64,000 nt of DNA from an uncultured Lachnospiraceae bacterium (GCA_910577645.1 CAJTOL010000001.1:186001-250000), one strand, 5' to 3'; positions 28,440-36,563 are shown, numbered from the stretch's first letter. Translations and numbers: made by a program. Notes: generated by a model from the letters alone, not told the origin.

Positions 28440-29963
28440 ATGAAACGATCTTATGGCTTCATCCTGTTCCCGGCAGCAGGCGCTTTGTTCTGCTTATGGT
28501 ATGTTTGTTCCGCTACCAGTGATGTAGTGTATTCGGATTATATCCGGCTAATCAATTCTTATCTGCCGGATGTGTGGAATCCTGAAAAATTTTTTGTGCC
28601 GGATATCCTTACCAGGATCCCCATAAACTTTTTAAGCCGGGGGATCAATACAAATCTGTTTCATTTCAGCGTCCGGTTTGACCAGATCCTGGGGATCCTG
28701 GGATTAGGGCTGGCAGCCCAGGTAACCGGGATCTATGTAATAAAAGAAAGGCTGGGATTTGGCGCTCTGCTGGCAGTGATGCTCCTGATGTTTAGCCTGA
28801 ATAAATGGGAGATGCTGACGAATGGAAGCGGCTGGGCGCATTTTCTGGCGTTTGCCTGTTTTTATTACTACTACCTGGTATTGGATCGGGTGTGGCAAAG
28901 CGGAAAAAAGGGGATTCGCCCCGGGCACAAGACAGAAAAGCCATGGGACAGGCCTGTGCTGCTTCTGCTGCCCTTTGTCACCACCCTGGGGATTGCGGGG
29001 CAGTATTGTGCAGTCTATTCCGGCGTAATGATAGTGGTCTATGGCTTTTTAGGCATCTGGAATACCTTTATTGAGACAGACGGCCGTCCCAGGACAGGCA
29101 GAGGGGCGGATAAAGTTCAGCATTACTGGCTGTGGCTTTTGTGCATCCTGATTCCTCTGGCTCTTTATCTTATCAGCAATGCCTTTACAGTAGAGGAACA
29201 TGCAGGGGCTACGGAGCTGAGCCTTATAGAAGCTTTGAGACAGAATCCTAAATTCTTTCCCGCATTTTTTATAAAATCCTTTGCTGCCATGTTTTTAGGA
29301 GGGGAAACCATGGAGGGCCGTTTACATCTTCCTAACCGGGTTATGATTTTAATAGGACTTCTGGTTATGGGGGGATACCTTTTAGGGTTGTGGCTCAATA
29401 TAAAATATCAGATTTATGAAAAGACCCTGTTCCCCCTTCTTTTAATTTTATCCGGAGCCTGCAGCCATGTGCTGATTTTGATTTCCAGGTGGATTTTTTT
29501 AAACCAGGAAAATTACGGCATGAGTTCCCGGTATGCGGTTCAGTTTCAGATGGGAATTATCGGCATTGTGCTGACAGTGGCTGCTGCCTGGAAGATGGAA
29601 GGAAGGAGACAGCCCCGGATTGAGGATACAGGCCGGGCTTTGGGAAGGAAAGCGGCAAAGCCTTTAAAAAAACATTCCCTTGCCGTCATTTTAGGCCTGG
29701 CTTTTACAGGGATTATTTTATGCGGGAATATAGCTACCACTGCTGACGAGGTTATAAAAGCGCCTCACCGCAAGGAGCGGTATGAGGAAAAAATACAGGC
29801 TGCTCTGGATTATAGAAATTACAGTGACGAGGATTTGGAGAATATTTTTGAATACCGGAAAGGGCCTGAGAAAATCCGTCAGGCATTAGAGATTTTAGAA
29901 ACCAACCGGTGGAATGTATACAGTCATTTGGCCATTGAAGGGCAAGAAGGAGGAAACGGGTGA
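28440..29963 (+). CDS. Polytopic membrane protein of the glycan operon
   Basis: The 507-aa protein has about ten predicted membrane helices and a short charged C-terminal tail. The segment after the first helix (VVYSDYIRLINSYLPDVW) contains an acidic residue in an extracytoplasmic loop, again resembling GT-C transferases or O-antigen polymerase-like proteins. It carries a TAGGAGGA ribosome site. Its stop overlaps the GTG start of rfbF (GTGA). I do not recognise the family. Together with the two genes upstream it forms a block of three large membrane proteins. Confidence 0.55.
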   Translation: MKRSYGFILFPAAGALFCLWYVCSATSDVVYSDYIRLINSYLPDVWNPEKFFVPDILTRIPINFLSRGINTNLFHFSVRFDQILGILGLGLAAQVTGIYVIKERLGFGALLAVMLLMFSLNKWEMLTNGSGWAHFLAFACFYYYYLVLDRVWQSGKKGIRPGHKTEKPWDRPVLLLLPFVTTLGIAGQYCAVYSGVMIVVYGFLGIWNTFIETDGRPRTGRGADKVQHYWLWLLCILIPLALYLISNAFTVEEHAGATELSLIEALRQNPKFFPAFFIKSFAAMFLGGETMEGRLHLPNRVMILIGLLVMGGYLLGLWLNIKYQIYEKTLFPLLLILSGACSHVLILISRWIFLNQENYGMSSRYAVQFQMGIIGIVLTVAAAWKMEGRRQPRIEDTGRALGRKAAKPLKKHSLAVILGLAFTGIILCGNIATTADEVIKAPHRKERYEEKIQAALDYRNYSDEDLENIFEYRKGPEKIRQALEILETNRWNVYSHLAIEGQEGGNG

Positions 29964-30751
29964 AAGTTGTATTATTAGCCGGAGGATTCGGCACCAGGAT
30001 CAGCGAGGAAAGCCATTTAAAGCCAAAGCCCATGATAGAAATCGGGGAGAAACCGATTCTATGGCATATTATGAAATATTATTCCCAGTTTGGATTTCAT
30101 GAGTTTGTGATCTGCCTGGGCTATAAGCAGTATGTGGTAAAAGAGTTTTTTGCAGACTATTTCCTTCACACCTCAGACGTAACCTTTGACCTGGCAAACA
30201 ACCGGATGGAGGTACACAATAATTACTCGGAGCCATGGAAAGTAACCCTGGTGGATACAGGCCTTAATACCATGACAGGAGGACGGGTAAAGCGCATCCG
30301 TCCCTATGTGGGAGAAGAGCCCTTTATGCTGACCTACGGCGACGGCGTGGCGGATATTGATCTGAGTGCCCTGGCGGAGTTTCACAAAAATCATGGGAAG
30401 ATTGCCACTCTTACCACAGTAAATGTGGGACAGAAATTTGGGGTGCTGGATCTGGACAATTCCGGACAGGTTAAGGCTTTCCGGGAGAAAAACGATAATG
30501 ACGGCGCTTTGATTAACGGCGGCTTTATGGTATTTAATCCGGGCATTTTTGATTATCTGGAGGATGATGCCACGGTCCTGGAAAAGGCGCCTTTGGAAAA
30601 CCTGGCAAAAGACGGGCAGCTAATGGCTTACTGCCATGAAGGGTTTTGGAAATGTATGGATACTCAGAGGGACAAAAATCAACTGGAGGCTATGTGGCAA
30701 TCCGGAAAGGCTCCTTGGAAAATCTGGCAGGAGACAGGAGGAAATCAATGA
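29960..30751 (+). CDS. rfbF: Glucose-1-phosphate cytidylyltransferase
   Basis: The 263-aa enzyme makes CDP-glucose from glucose 1-phosphate and CTP. It starts with GTG (29960) inside the stop of the previous gene. Diagnostic motifs are LAGGFGTRISEESHLKPKPM, the YGDGVADID metal site, and FWKCMDTQRDKNQLE at the C-terminus, which distinguishes RfbF from glucose-1-phosphate thymidylyl- and uridylyltransferases. It is followed, with an ATGA overlap, by the next enzyme of the same pathway. Confidence 0.95.
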   Translation: MKVVLLAGGFGTRISEESHLKPKPMIEIGEKPILWHIMKYYSQFGFHEFVICLGYKQYVVKEFFADYFLHTSDVTFDLANNRMEVHNNYSEPWKVTLVDTGLNTMTGGRVKRIRPYVGEEPFMLTYGDGVADIDLSALAEFHKNHGKIATLTTVNVGQKFGVLDLDNSGQVKAFREKNDNDGALINGGFMVFNPGIFDYLEDDATVLEKAPLENLAKDGQLMAYCHEGFWKCMDTQRDKNQLEAMWQSGKAPWKIWQETGGNQ

Positions 30752-31833
30752 CATTACAAGAGCTAACACAATTTTATAAGGATAAACGGGTTTTGGTAAC
30801 CGGGCATACAGGGTTTAAAGGAGCCTGGCTGTGCAGGACTTTAAGCCTTTGCGGGGCAAAGGTAACGGGTTATGCGTTAAATCCCCCTACAGACCCTTCC
30901 ATTTACCAGGTTATTGGCCTTGAGGATACTATGGATTCCCGAATCGGTGATATTCGGGATCTGGGGAGTTTAAAAAAGGTATTTGAGGAGGTTTTGCCGG
31001 AGGTAGTATTCCACCTGGCAGCCCAGCCTATTGTAAGAGATTCCTATAAGGACCCGGTTTATACTTATGAGACCAATGTAATGGGCACAGTCAATATTCT
31101 GGAATGTATCCGCGCCACGGATTCGGTAAAGTCCTTTTTAAATATTACCACAGATAAGGTATACGAGAACCGGGAGTGGGAGTATGGCTACCGGGAGTGC
31201 GATCCTTTAGACGGCTATGATCCTTATTCCAACAGCAAGTCCTGCTCTGAGCTGGTGACTCACAGCTATGAAAAGTCCTTCTTTGGAGATGGGAGATGCG
31301 CCATTTCCACTTCCAGAGCAGGCAACGTAATTGGGGGCGGAGATTTTGCAAATGATCGGATTATTCCGGACTGCATTCGGGCTGCGGCAGCGGGAAAGGA
31401 GATTATCGTCAGGAATCCTCATTCCACAAGGCCCTATCAGCATGTGCTGGAGCCGCTGGCCGTATACCTGACCATTGCCATGAGACAGTATGAAGACAGA
31501 AAAATGGCGGGATACTATAACGTGGGCCCGGACGATGGGGACTGTATTACCACAGGGCAGCTGACAGACTTGTTCTGCCAGGCCTGGGGCCAGGGGCAGA
31601 CCTGGATAAACCGCTATGACGGAGGCCCTCATGAGGCAGGCTTTTTAAAGCTGGACTGCTCCAGGATTAAACGGATTTTTGGCTGGACGCCCCGGTATCA
31701 TGTGAAAGAAGCAGTGGAAAAAACCGTGGAGTGGTCCAGACAGTATCTGGAAGGACAGGATATGCTGGAAGCAACGGACAGGCAGATAAGAGAGTTTTTT
31801 GTAACAGTTCAGACGGCGGGGAATACGAGATGA
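30748..31833 (+). CDS. rfbG: CDP-glucose 4,6-dehydratase
   Basis: A short-chain dehydrogenase/reductase of 361 aa, with NAD-binding GHTGFKG, the active-site TTDKVYEN and YDPYSNSKSCSE (Tyr-x-x-x-Lys), converting CDP-glucose to CDP-4-keto-6-deoxyglucose. ATG 30748 follows AGGAGG and overlaps rfbF by four bases. The last ten codons (from 31801) and the stop lie inside a large palindromic element, so the C-terminal tail VTVQTAGNTR has probably been rewritten by its insertion. The catalytic core is unaffected. Confidence 0.94.
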   Translation: MTLQELTQFYKDKRVLVTGHTGFKGAWLCRTLSLCGAKVTGYALNPPTDPSIYQVIGLEDTMDSRIGDIRDLGSLKKVFEEVLPEVVFHLAAQPIVRDSYKDPVYTYETNVMGTVNILECIRATDSVKSFLNITTDKVYENREWEYGYRECDPLDGYDPYSNSKSCSELVTHSYEKSFFGDGRCAISTSRAGNVIGGGDFANDRIIPDCIRAAAAGKEIIVRNPHSTRPYQHVLEPLAVYLTIAMRQYEDRKMAGYYNVGPDDGDCITTGQLTDLFCQAWGQGQTWINRYDGGPHEAGFLKLDCSRIKRIFGWTPRYHVKEAVEKTVEWSRQYLEGQDMLEATDRQIREFFVTVQTAGNTR

Positions 31834-31950
31834 AATTTTACGTCAAGCTGGCTTGTAAGTAAAATTTCATCTCATATTCCCCATCGGATGGACATCCGAT
31901 GCTTCTTGTCCGGCGCAGCCGGGCAAGAAGATACCCGTCTGAACCGTTAC
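31801..31950. repeat. 150-bp cloverleaf-like palindromic element
   Basis: The outer arms 31801-31816 and 31935-31950 pair over 16 bases with one mismatch. Inside are three hairpins: 31818-31840 with 31860-31882 (23 bp, one G-U, with a CAAGC/GCTTG mini-hairpin in the loop), 31883-31890 with 31893-31900 (8 bp), and 31902-31914 with 31918-31930 (13 bp, one G-U). Nearly every base is in a stem. The direct repeat TTTTTGTAA occurs at 31796-31804 and 31953-31961 and may be a target-site duplication. It encodes no protein. I infer a MITE-like or REP-like mobile palindrome; no second copy was seen in the window. Confidence 0.8.
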
Positions 31951-31986
31951 GATTTTTGTAAATCAAGAAAAAGGAGATAAAAAGAT

Positions 31987-33327
31987 ATGTTTGAAACTAT
32001 GAGCCAACAGGAGGCCAGAAAGGCTATTCTGGATCTGACCGCAGAATACTGTGCGACTTTTCATAATAAGAAAAAGCCATTTCAGGAGGGGGACAGAATT
32101 CCTTATGCATCCAGGGTCTATGACCAAAATGAGATGGTAAACCTGGTGGATTCTGCCCTGGAGTTCTGGCTTACCGCAGGACGTTATACAGATAAATTTG
32201 AAGAAAAACTGGCAAAATACCTGGACGTAAGATTCTGCTCTCTGGTAAATTCCGGATCCTCCGCAAACCTGATTGCTTTTATGACCCTTACCTCCCCTCT
32301 TCTGGGGGACAGGCGGGTAAAGAGAGGGGATGAGATTATTACTGTGGCGGCAGGATTTCCCACCACGGTTACCCCGGCCATCCAGTACGGCGCGGTTCCG
32401 GTTTTTGTGGATGTAACCATCCCCCAATATAATATAGACGTAACCATGCTGGAGTCGGCCCTGTCGGAAAAAACCAAAGCAGTGATGATTGCCCACACCC
32501 TGGGAAATCCATTTGATCTGAAGGCAGTCAGGGAATTTTGCAAAAAACATAATCTGTGGCTGGTGGAGGACAACTGCGATGCCTTGGGAAGCAGCTATGA
32601 ACTGGACGGCGTTAAAAAGCTTACAGGAACCATAGGAGATATAGGCACCTCCAGCTTTTATCCGCCTCATCACATGACCATGGGCGAAGGAGGAGCTGTG
32701 TATACCAACAATCCTTTGCTAAATAAGATTATCCGATCCTTCCGGGACTGGGGCAGGGACTGCGTATGCCCTTCCGGCCGGGATAACCTGTGCGGCCACC
32801 GTTTTGACAGGCAATATGGGGAGCTGCCACTGGGCTATGATCATAAGTACGTATATTCCCACTTTGGCTATAATCTAAAGGCTACGGATCTCCAGGCATC
32901 TATTGGCTGCGCCCAGCTGGAGAAGTTCCCGGCCTTTGTGGAGAGAAGAAAAGAAAATTTTGCCCGGTTAAAGGCCGGTCTTCTGGATTGTCAGGATAAG
33001 CTGATTCTGCCGGAAGCCTGCCCTGGCTCTGATCCCAGCTGGTTTGGCTTCCTTATTACCTGCAAAGAGGGAACAGACCGAAATCAGGTGGTTCAGTATG
33101 TGGAGAGCAAAGGCATCCAGACCCGTATGCTCTTTGCCGGAAATTTGACCCGGCATCCCTGTTTTGACCAGATGAGAGAATCAGGAGAGGGATACCGGGT
33201 AGTGGGAAACCTGGCGGTTACGGACAGGATTATGAAAGATACCTTCTGGGTGGGAGTCTACCCGGGAATGACAGACCAGATGATTGACTATATGGCAAAG
33301 ACCATTAAAGAAGCAGTAAGGCCATAA
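31987..33327 (+). CDS. rfbH: CDP-4-dehydro-6-deoxyglucose 3-dehydrase (E1, RfbH)
   Basis: A 446-aa enzyme of the PLP aminotransferase fold that removes the C3 hydroxyl during 3,6-dideoxyhexose synthesis. The usual PLP lysine is replaced by histidine (SFYPPHHMTMGEGG, residues 224-236), the defining change of E1. Four cysteines (Cys197, Cys259, Cys261, Cys269, as CVCPSGRDNLCG) fit its [2Fe-2S] cluster. PMP- and iron-sulfur-dependent E1 normally needs a ferredoxin-reductase partner (E3/RfbI), which is not adjacent. The gene has an AAAAAGGAG site but is separated from rfbG by the palindromic element. Confidence 0.94.
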   Translation: MFETMSQQEARKAILDLTAEYCATFHNKKKPFQEGDRIPYASRVYDQNEMVNLVDSALEFWLTAGRYTDKFEEKLAKYLDVRFCSLVNSGSSANLIAFMTLTSPLLGDRRVKRGDEIITVAAGFPTTVTPAIQYGAVPVFVDVTIPQYNIDVTMLESALSEKTKAVMIAHTLGNPFDLKAVREFCKKHNLWLVEDNCDALGSSYELDGVKKLTGTIGDIGTSSFYPPHHMTMGEGGAVYTNNPLLNKIIRSFRDWGRDCVCPSGRDNLCGHRFDRQYGELPLGYDHKYVYSHFGYNLKATDLQASIGCAQLEKFPAFVERRKENFARLKAGLLDCQDKLILPEACPGSDPSWFGFLITCKEGTDRNQVVQYVESKGIQTRMLFAGNLTRHPCFDQMRESGEGYRVVGNLAVTDRIMKDTFWVGVYPGMTDQMIDYMAKTIKEAVRP

Positions 33328-33347
33328 GGCCCGGGAGGCAATCGTTT

Positions 33348-34178
33348 ATGGATTTAACCAAAGTACACCAGGCGAACCTGGCCATATTAAAAGCGATAGA
33401 TTCTATTTGCCGGGAAGAGGGAATCCAGTACATGCTGGATGCCGGAACTCTTTTGGGTGCAGTCCGCCACAAGGGGTTTATTCCCTGGGATGACGATGCG
33501 GATGTGGCCTTTACCAGGGACAACTATACCCGGTTTATCCGGGCAGCCAAAAAGAAGCTGCCTGCCGGTATGACTCTGCTGGAGCCAAAGGATTTAAGAG
33601 GAGGAAAGGCATTTTATGACTTTACCGCCCGGATTTGCTACGATAAAAGCAGCACTCACCAGGACAGCAAAGAGATGCAGTTTTATGAGGGAAAGCTGAA
33701 CCATCTGTGGGTGGATCTGTTTATCATCGACGAGCTGCCGGAGAATCCGGTATCCGCCGCTTTTACCAAATTTCTCCACAAGGCCATCTACGGATTGGCC
33801 ATGGGGCACCGCTATAAACTGGATTTTGCCAAATACAGCCTTGCCAATAAGATTATGGCAGGAGGGCTGTCTGCCCTGGGAAAACTTGTCCCCATGAAGT
33901 GGATCCGCCGGATGCAGTTTTGTGCAGCAGTTAAGGACAAAAAAGGAACCAGCAGTCTGAACTACTACAGCAACTATCAACCGGATTACCTGTACGTCAC
34001 ACTTAGGAAGGAATGGTGTCAGGAAACGGTGGATATGGAATTTGAAGGAGAGATGCTTATGGTTCCGGCAGGCTGGCATCAGGTATTGACCTGTGTCTAT
34101 GGCGACTATATGACTCCGCCGCCGCCAGACAAACAGATTCCGGCCCACTCGGATATGGAGATTGAGGTTTTTGAGTAA
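33348..34178 (+). CDS. LicD family phosphotransferase
   Basis: The 276-aa protein carries the LicD/nucleotidyltransferase signature MLDAGTLLGAVRHKGFIPW followed by DDDADV (residues 28-52), with the acidic cluster that binds metal. LicD proteins attach phosphocholine or another phospho-substituent to surface glycans and teichoic acids. No choline kinase or cytidylyltransferase genes are seen here, so the donor is open. The C-terminal PPPPDKQIPAHS is also common in the family. A GGGAGG site precedes the ATG; it sits 20 bases after rfbH. Confidence 0.88.
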   Translation: MDLTKVHQANLAILKAIDSICREEGIQYMLDAGTLLGAVRHKGFIPWDDDADVAFTRDNYTRFIRAAKKKLPAGMTLLEPKDLRGGKAFYDFTARICYDKSSTHQDSKEMQFYEGKLNHLWVDLFIIDELPENPVSAAFTKFLHKAIYGLAMGHRYKLDFAKYSLANKIMAGGLSALGKLVPMKWIRRMQFCAAVKDKKGTSSLNYYSNYQPDYLYVTLRKEWCQETVDMEFEGEMLMVPAGWHQVLTCVYGDYMTPPPPDKQIPAHSDMEIEVFE

Positions 34179-34207
34179 AAATAAGAAATTGTCCGGAGGA
34201 TTTTATT

Positions 34208-35164
34208 ATGGAAGGAGAGAAGGGCAGGAAACGCCTTTCTGTAGTAGTTTCCGTATATAATGAGGAAACAGCTCTTAACCAGTTTTACCAGGAGACCCGA
34301 AAGGTTTTAGACTGTCTGTCCTGGGATTGGGAGCTTTTATTTGTCAATGACGGGAGTATGGATAACAGCCTGGAAGTTCTGAACAGGTTGGCAGGTCTTG
34401 ACAGCAGGATCAAAGTAATTTCTTTTTCCAGAAATTTTGGCCATGAGTCGGCTATGATTGCCGGCCTGGATTATAGTACCGGAGACGGGGTAGTGTGCAT
34501 GGATGCGGATCTTCAGCATCCCCCGGAGTACTTGCAGGAGATTGTGGCCAGATTGGAAGATGGATATCAGGTGATTACTATGGTTCGAACCAGCAATACC
34601 AGCGCAGGACTAATCAAGAACCTGACTTCCAGCGGGTTTTATGCCTTGATTAACTGGATTTCCGACGTCTATTTTGAGCCCAATGCATCGGACTTTTTTT
34701 GCATTAGCCGCCAGGTGGCGGAGGTACTGAAGAAAAATTACAGAGAGCGGGTCCGGTTTCTCCGGGGCTATGTTCAGAATGTAGGGTTTCGCAAAACGTC
34801 CATTTCATATGAGGCCCGTCCCAGGGTGGCGGGGGAGAGCAAATATAATATCAGGAAGCTTTTGCGCTTTTCCGTCAATACCATTATGTGCTTTTCCAAT
34901 ATGCCCCTGAAGCTGGGGATTTTTGCAGGGATTTTTTCGGCCCTTATCGGTCTTGGCGTGCTGATTTATACGCTGATTACCAGACAGGGAGCGCCCAGTG
35001 GCTACGCCACCATTGTAGTCCTTATTTGTTTCATGTTTGCCATGATGTTTGTCATAATCGGAATAATCGGGGAATATATAGCAGTACTATTTAATGAGTT
35101 AAAAGACCGCCCGATTTACATTGTAGAGGAAGTTAGAAATCTGGAAGATAATTTTTATACGTAA
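34208..35164 (+). CDS. Polyprenyl-phosphate glycosyltransferase, GtrB/DPM1-like
   Basis: The 318-aa protein has a GT2 domain (SVVVSVYNEETAL, NDGSMDNS, MDADLQHPPEYLQ with the DAD metal site, and an RNFGHESAMIAGLDY segment) followed by two C-terminal membrane helices (LGIFAGIFSALIGLGVLIY and a second ending IIGEYIAVLF). This is the GtrB/ArnC design that loads a sugar onto undecaprenyl phosphate. It could feed the GT-C-like membrane proteins upstream. It is the last gene of the glycan operon. Confidence 0.9.
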   Translation: MEGEKGRKRLSVVVSVYNEETALNQFYQETRKVLDCLSWDWELLFVNDGSMDNSLEVLNRLAGLDSRIKVISFSRNFGHESAMIAGLDYSTGDGVVCMDADLQHPPEYLQEIVARLEDGYQVITMVRTSNTSAGLIKNLTSSGFYALINWISDVYFEPNASDFFCISRQVAEVLKKNYRERVRFLRGYVQNVGFRKTSISYEARPRVAGESKYNIRKLLRFSVNTIMCFSNMPLKLGIFAGIFSALIGLGVLIYTLITRQGAPSGYATIVVLICFMFAMMFVIIGIIGEYIAVLFNELKDRPIYIVEEVRNLEDNFYT

Positions 35165-35283
35165 TTTTATTAAAATACCCTATTGTATAATGGATAAAAC
35201 TATAGTACAATAATTGTATGAAAATGTTGAAGCCTATAAGAAACTGATTGACAATCGCTTTGTATATTTAATGGGGTGATGTT

Positions 35284-35529
35284 ATGCAGGCAAAACAAAT
35301 TGACATTCTTGCACCGTATCGGACGTTGCCGATTTCCTATCTTGTAAGAACTGCAAATCAATTTACCTGTGATATTTACATACAGGGGGATGCTGCAAAG
35401 ATTAATGTAAAGGACTATGAGGCGATGCAGACAGGGTTACAGCCACGGGGAGAGAGTTTGGTATTTTATCTGGAAGGGAGTGACAGAGGAGAGGCGGAGT
35501 TAAGGCTTCGGCGCCTGTTCAGAGTTTAG
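35284..35529 (+). CDS. HPr-like protein lacking both phosphorylation sites
   Basis: The 81-aa protein aligns without gaps to B. subtilis HPr as recalled from the family (PATVLVQTASKYDADVNL against PISYLVRTANQFTCDIYI, and NLKSIMGVM against NVKDYEAMQ). On that alignment His15, the PEP-dependent site, is Arg13 here, and Ser46, the kinase site, is Asp44. It therefore cannot carry phosphate in the PTS relay. Asp at the seryl position could mimic P-Ser-HPr or Crh. It has its own short transcript context (ribosome site GGGGTGAT) and is followed by a long hairpin. A regulatory role is inference. Confidence 0.7.
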   Translation: MQAKQIDILAPYRTLPISYLVRTANQFTCDIYIQGDAAKINVKDYEAMQTGLQPRGESLVFYLEGSDRGEAELRLRRLFRV

Positions 35530-35550
35530 TAATGACGGATTATAAGGGAG

Positions 35551-35597
35551 AGGCCGACGGACATTTGACCGGATTAAGGTTAAATGTCCGTCGGCCT
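35551..35597. terminator. 20-bp hairpin after the HPr-like gene
   Basis: Bases 35551-35570 pair with 35578-35597 over 20 positions (16 perfect, then one G-U) around a 7-base loop. It lies about 20 bases after the stop but is not followed by a T-run (TATGGTAAG), so it may be an mRNA-stabilising or bidirectional structure rather than a simple terminator. Confidence 0.6.
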
Positions 35598-35661
35598 TAT
35601 GGTAAGAGGAAACCTGCCTGCCAGAAAATAGAAAGGGACTTTCCAAGAAAAGGAATTGCTT

Positions 35662-36417
35662 ATGGGAAATAAACTGGATCTGGTTATTAACGAGAATTAT
35701 TCCAAATTAAACAGCATTGATCTGCACATATTAAGCTTTATTCAGAACAACTTGCAGCTTAGCACCACTTTAAGTATTGCCAGACTGGCGGAAAGCTGCA
35801 ACGTTTCCACGGCTACGATTCTGCGTATGACTCAGAAGCTTAACTTCAGCGGTTACAGTGAGTTTAAATATTTTCTGAAAAACGATGCTGTCAAGAAGGA
35901 GGAAGAAAGTGTAGATATTATTGAAGTGTTGAATCAGGACATTTCTCAGACCATTAAAGTATTTAAACAAAACAGACAGATTGAAGAGATTTACCGGATG
36001 ATCGATGAAGCAGAAAACATTTATGCTTATGGTACGGGACAGGGGCAGCGGCTGATGCTTCAGGAGCTGGCCCGCTGCTTTCTCAATGTAAATAAAAAGA
36101 TCATTATGGTTCCCACATCTACAGAATTGAAGATTATTAAACAATATATGAGCAAAAAAGATCTGCTCTTTATTGCATCCTGGTCAGGAAGGATTGAAAA
36201 GTATAAAGAAACTCTGCTGAATCTGGAAGTCTTGGGGATTCCCCTGGTGTCTATTACCAATTTAAATAATAATGAACTTTCCAGTATTTCCAAGTACAAT
36301 CTGTACTTTCAGAGCACCAGTGTGGATAAGGTGATGAATATTAACCGTTCCAGCTATCTGACTTTGCATCTGGTGCTTCATCTTCTGTATGACGGATATA
36401 TTAATCATTTGATGTGA
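35662..36417 (+). CDS. RpiR/MurR family transcriptional regulator
   Basis: The 251-aa protein has an N-terminal helix-turn-helix of the RpiR type (LSIARLAESCNVSTATILRM, residues about 35-54) and a C-terminal SIS sugar-phosphate domain (NIYAYGTGQGQRL, then LFIASWSGRIEKYKE). ATG 35662 follows AAAAGGA; an in-frame TTG at 35656 is less likely. RpiR proteins sense phosphosugars and control nearby uptake genes. The convergent PTS operon starting at 40862 is the obvious candidate target. A terminator follows. Confidence 0.88.
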   Translation: MGNKLDLVINENYSKLNSIDLHILSFIQNNLQLSTTLSIARLAESCNVSTATILRMTQKLNFSGYSEFKYFLKNDAVKKEEESVDIIEVLNQDISQTIKVFKQNRQIEEIYRMIDEAENIYAYGTGQGQRLMLQELARCFLNVNKKIIMVPTSTELKIIKQYMSKKDLLFIASWSGRIEKYKETLLNLEVLGIPLVSITNLNNNELSSISKYNLYFQSTSVDKVMNINRSSYLTLHLVLHLLYDGYINHLM

Positions 36418-36516
36418 TTTATTGTAAAATGCAGGACGATACAAAGCAGACAGAGGAGAACTTGAAGCCGAGGTTATGCAGTTAGCATAAACAATTTAAT
36501 ATCAACGAAACAGCGT

Positions 36517-36560
36517 AAAGACGCATGGAACAGCAAATTGTAAACCATGCGTCTTTTTTA
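36517..36560 (+). terminator. Terminator between rpiR-type gene and the minus-strand operon
   Basis: AAAGACGCATGG (36517-36528) pairs with CCATGCGTCTTT (36545-36556), followed by TTTTA. It ends the plus-strand transcript and lies directly beyond the end of the convergent M24 gene, so it may serve both. Confidence 0.8.
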
Positions 36561-36563
36561 TAT

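Noticed and set aside
30646..30747. Upstream in-frame extension of rfbG
   Set aside because: It overlaps rfbF in another frame and lacks a ribosome site; ATG 30748 with AGGAGG and the ATGA overlap is better.
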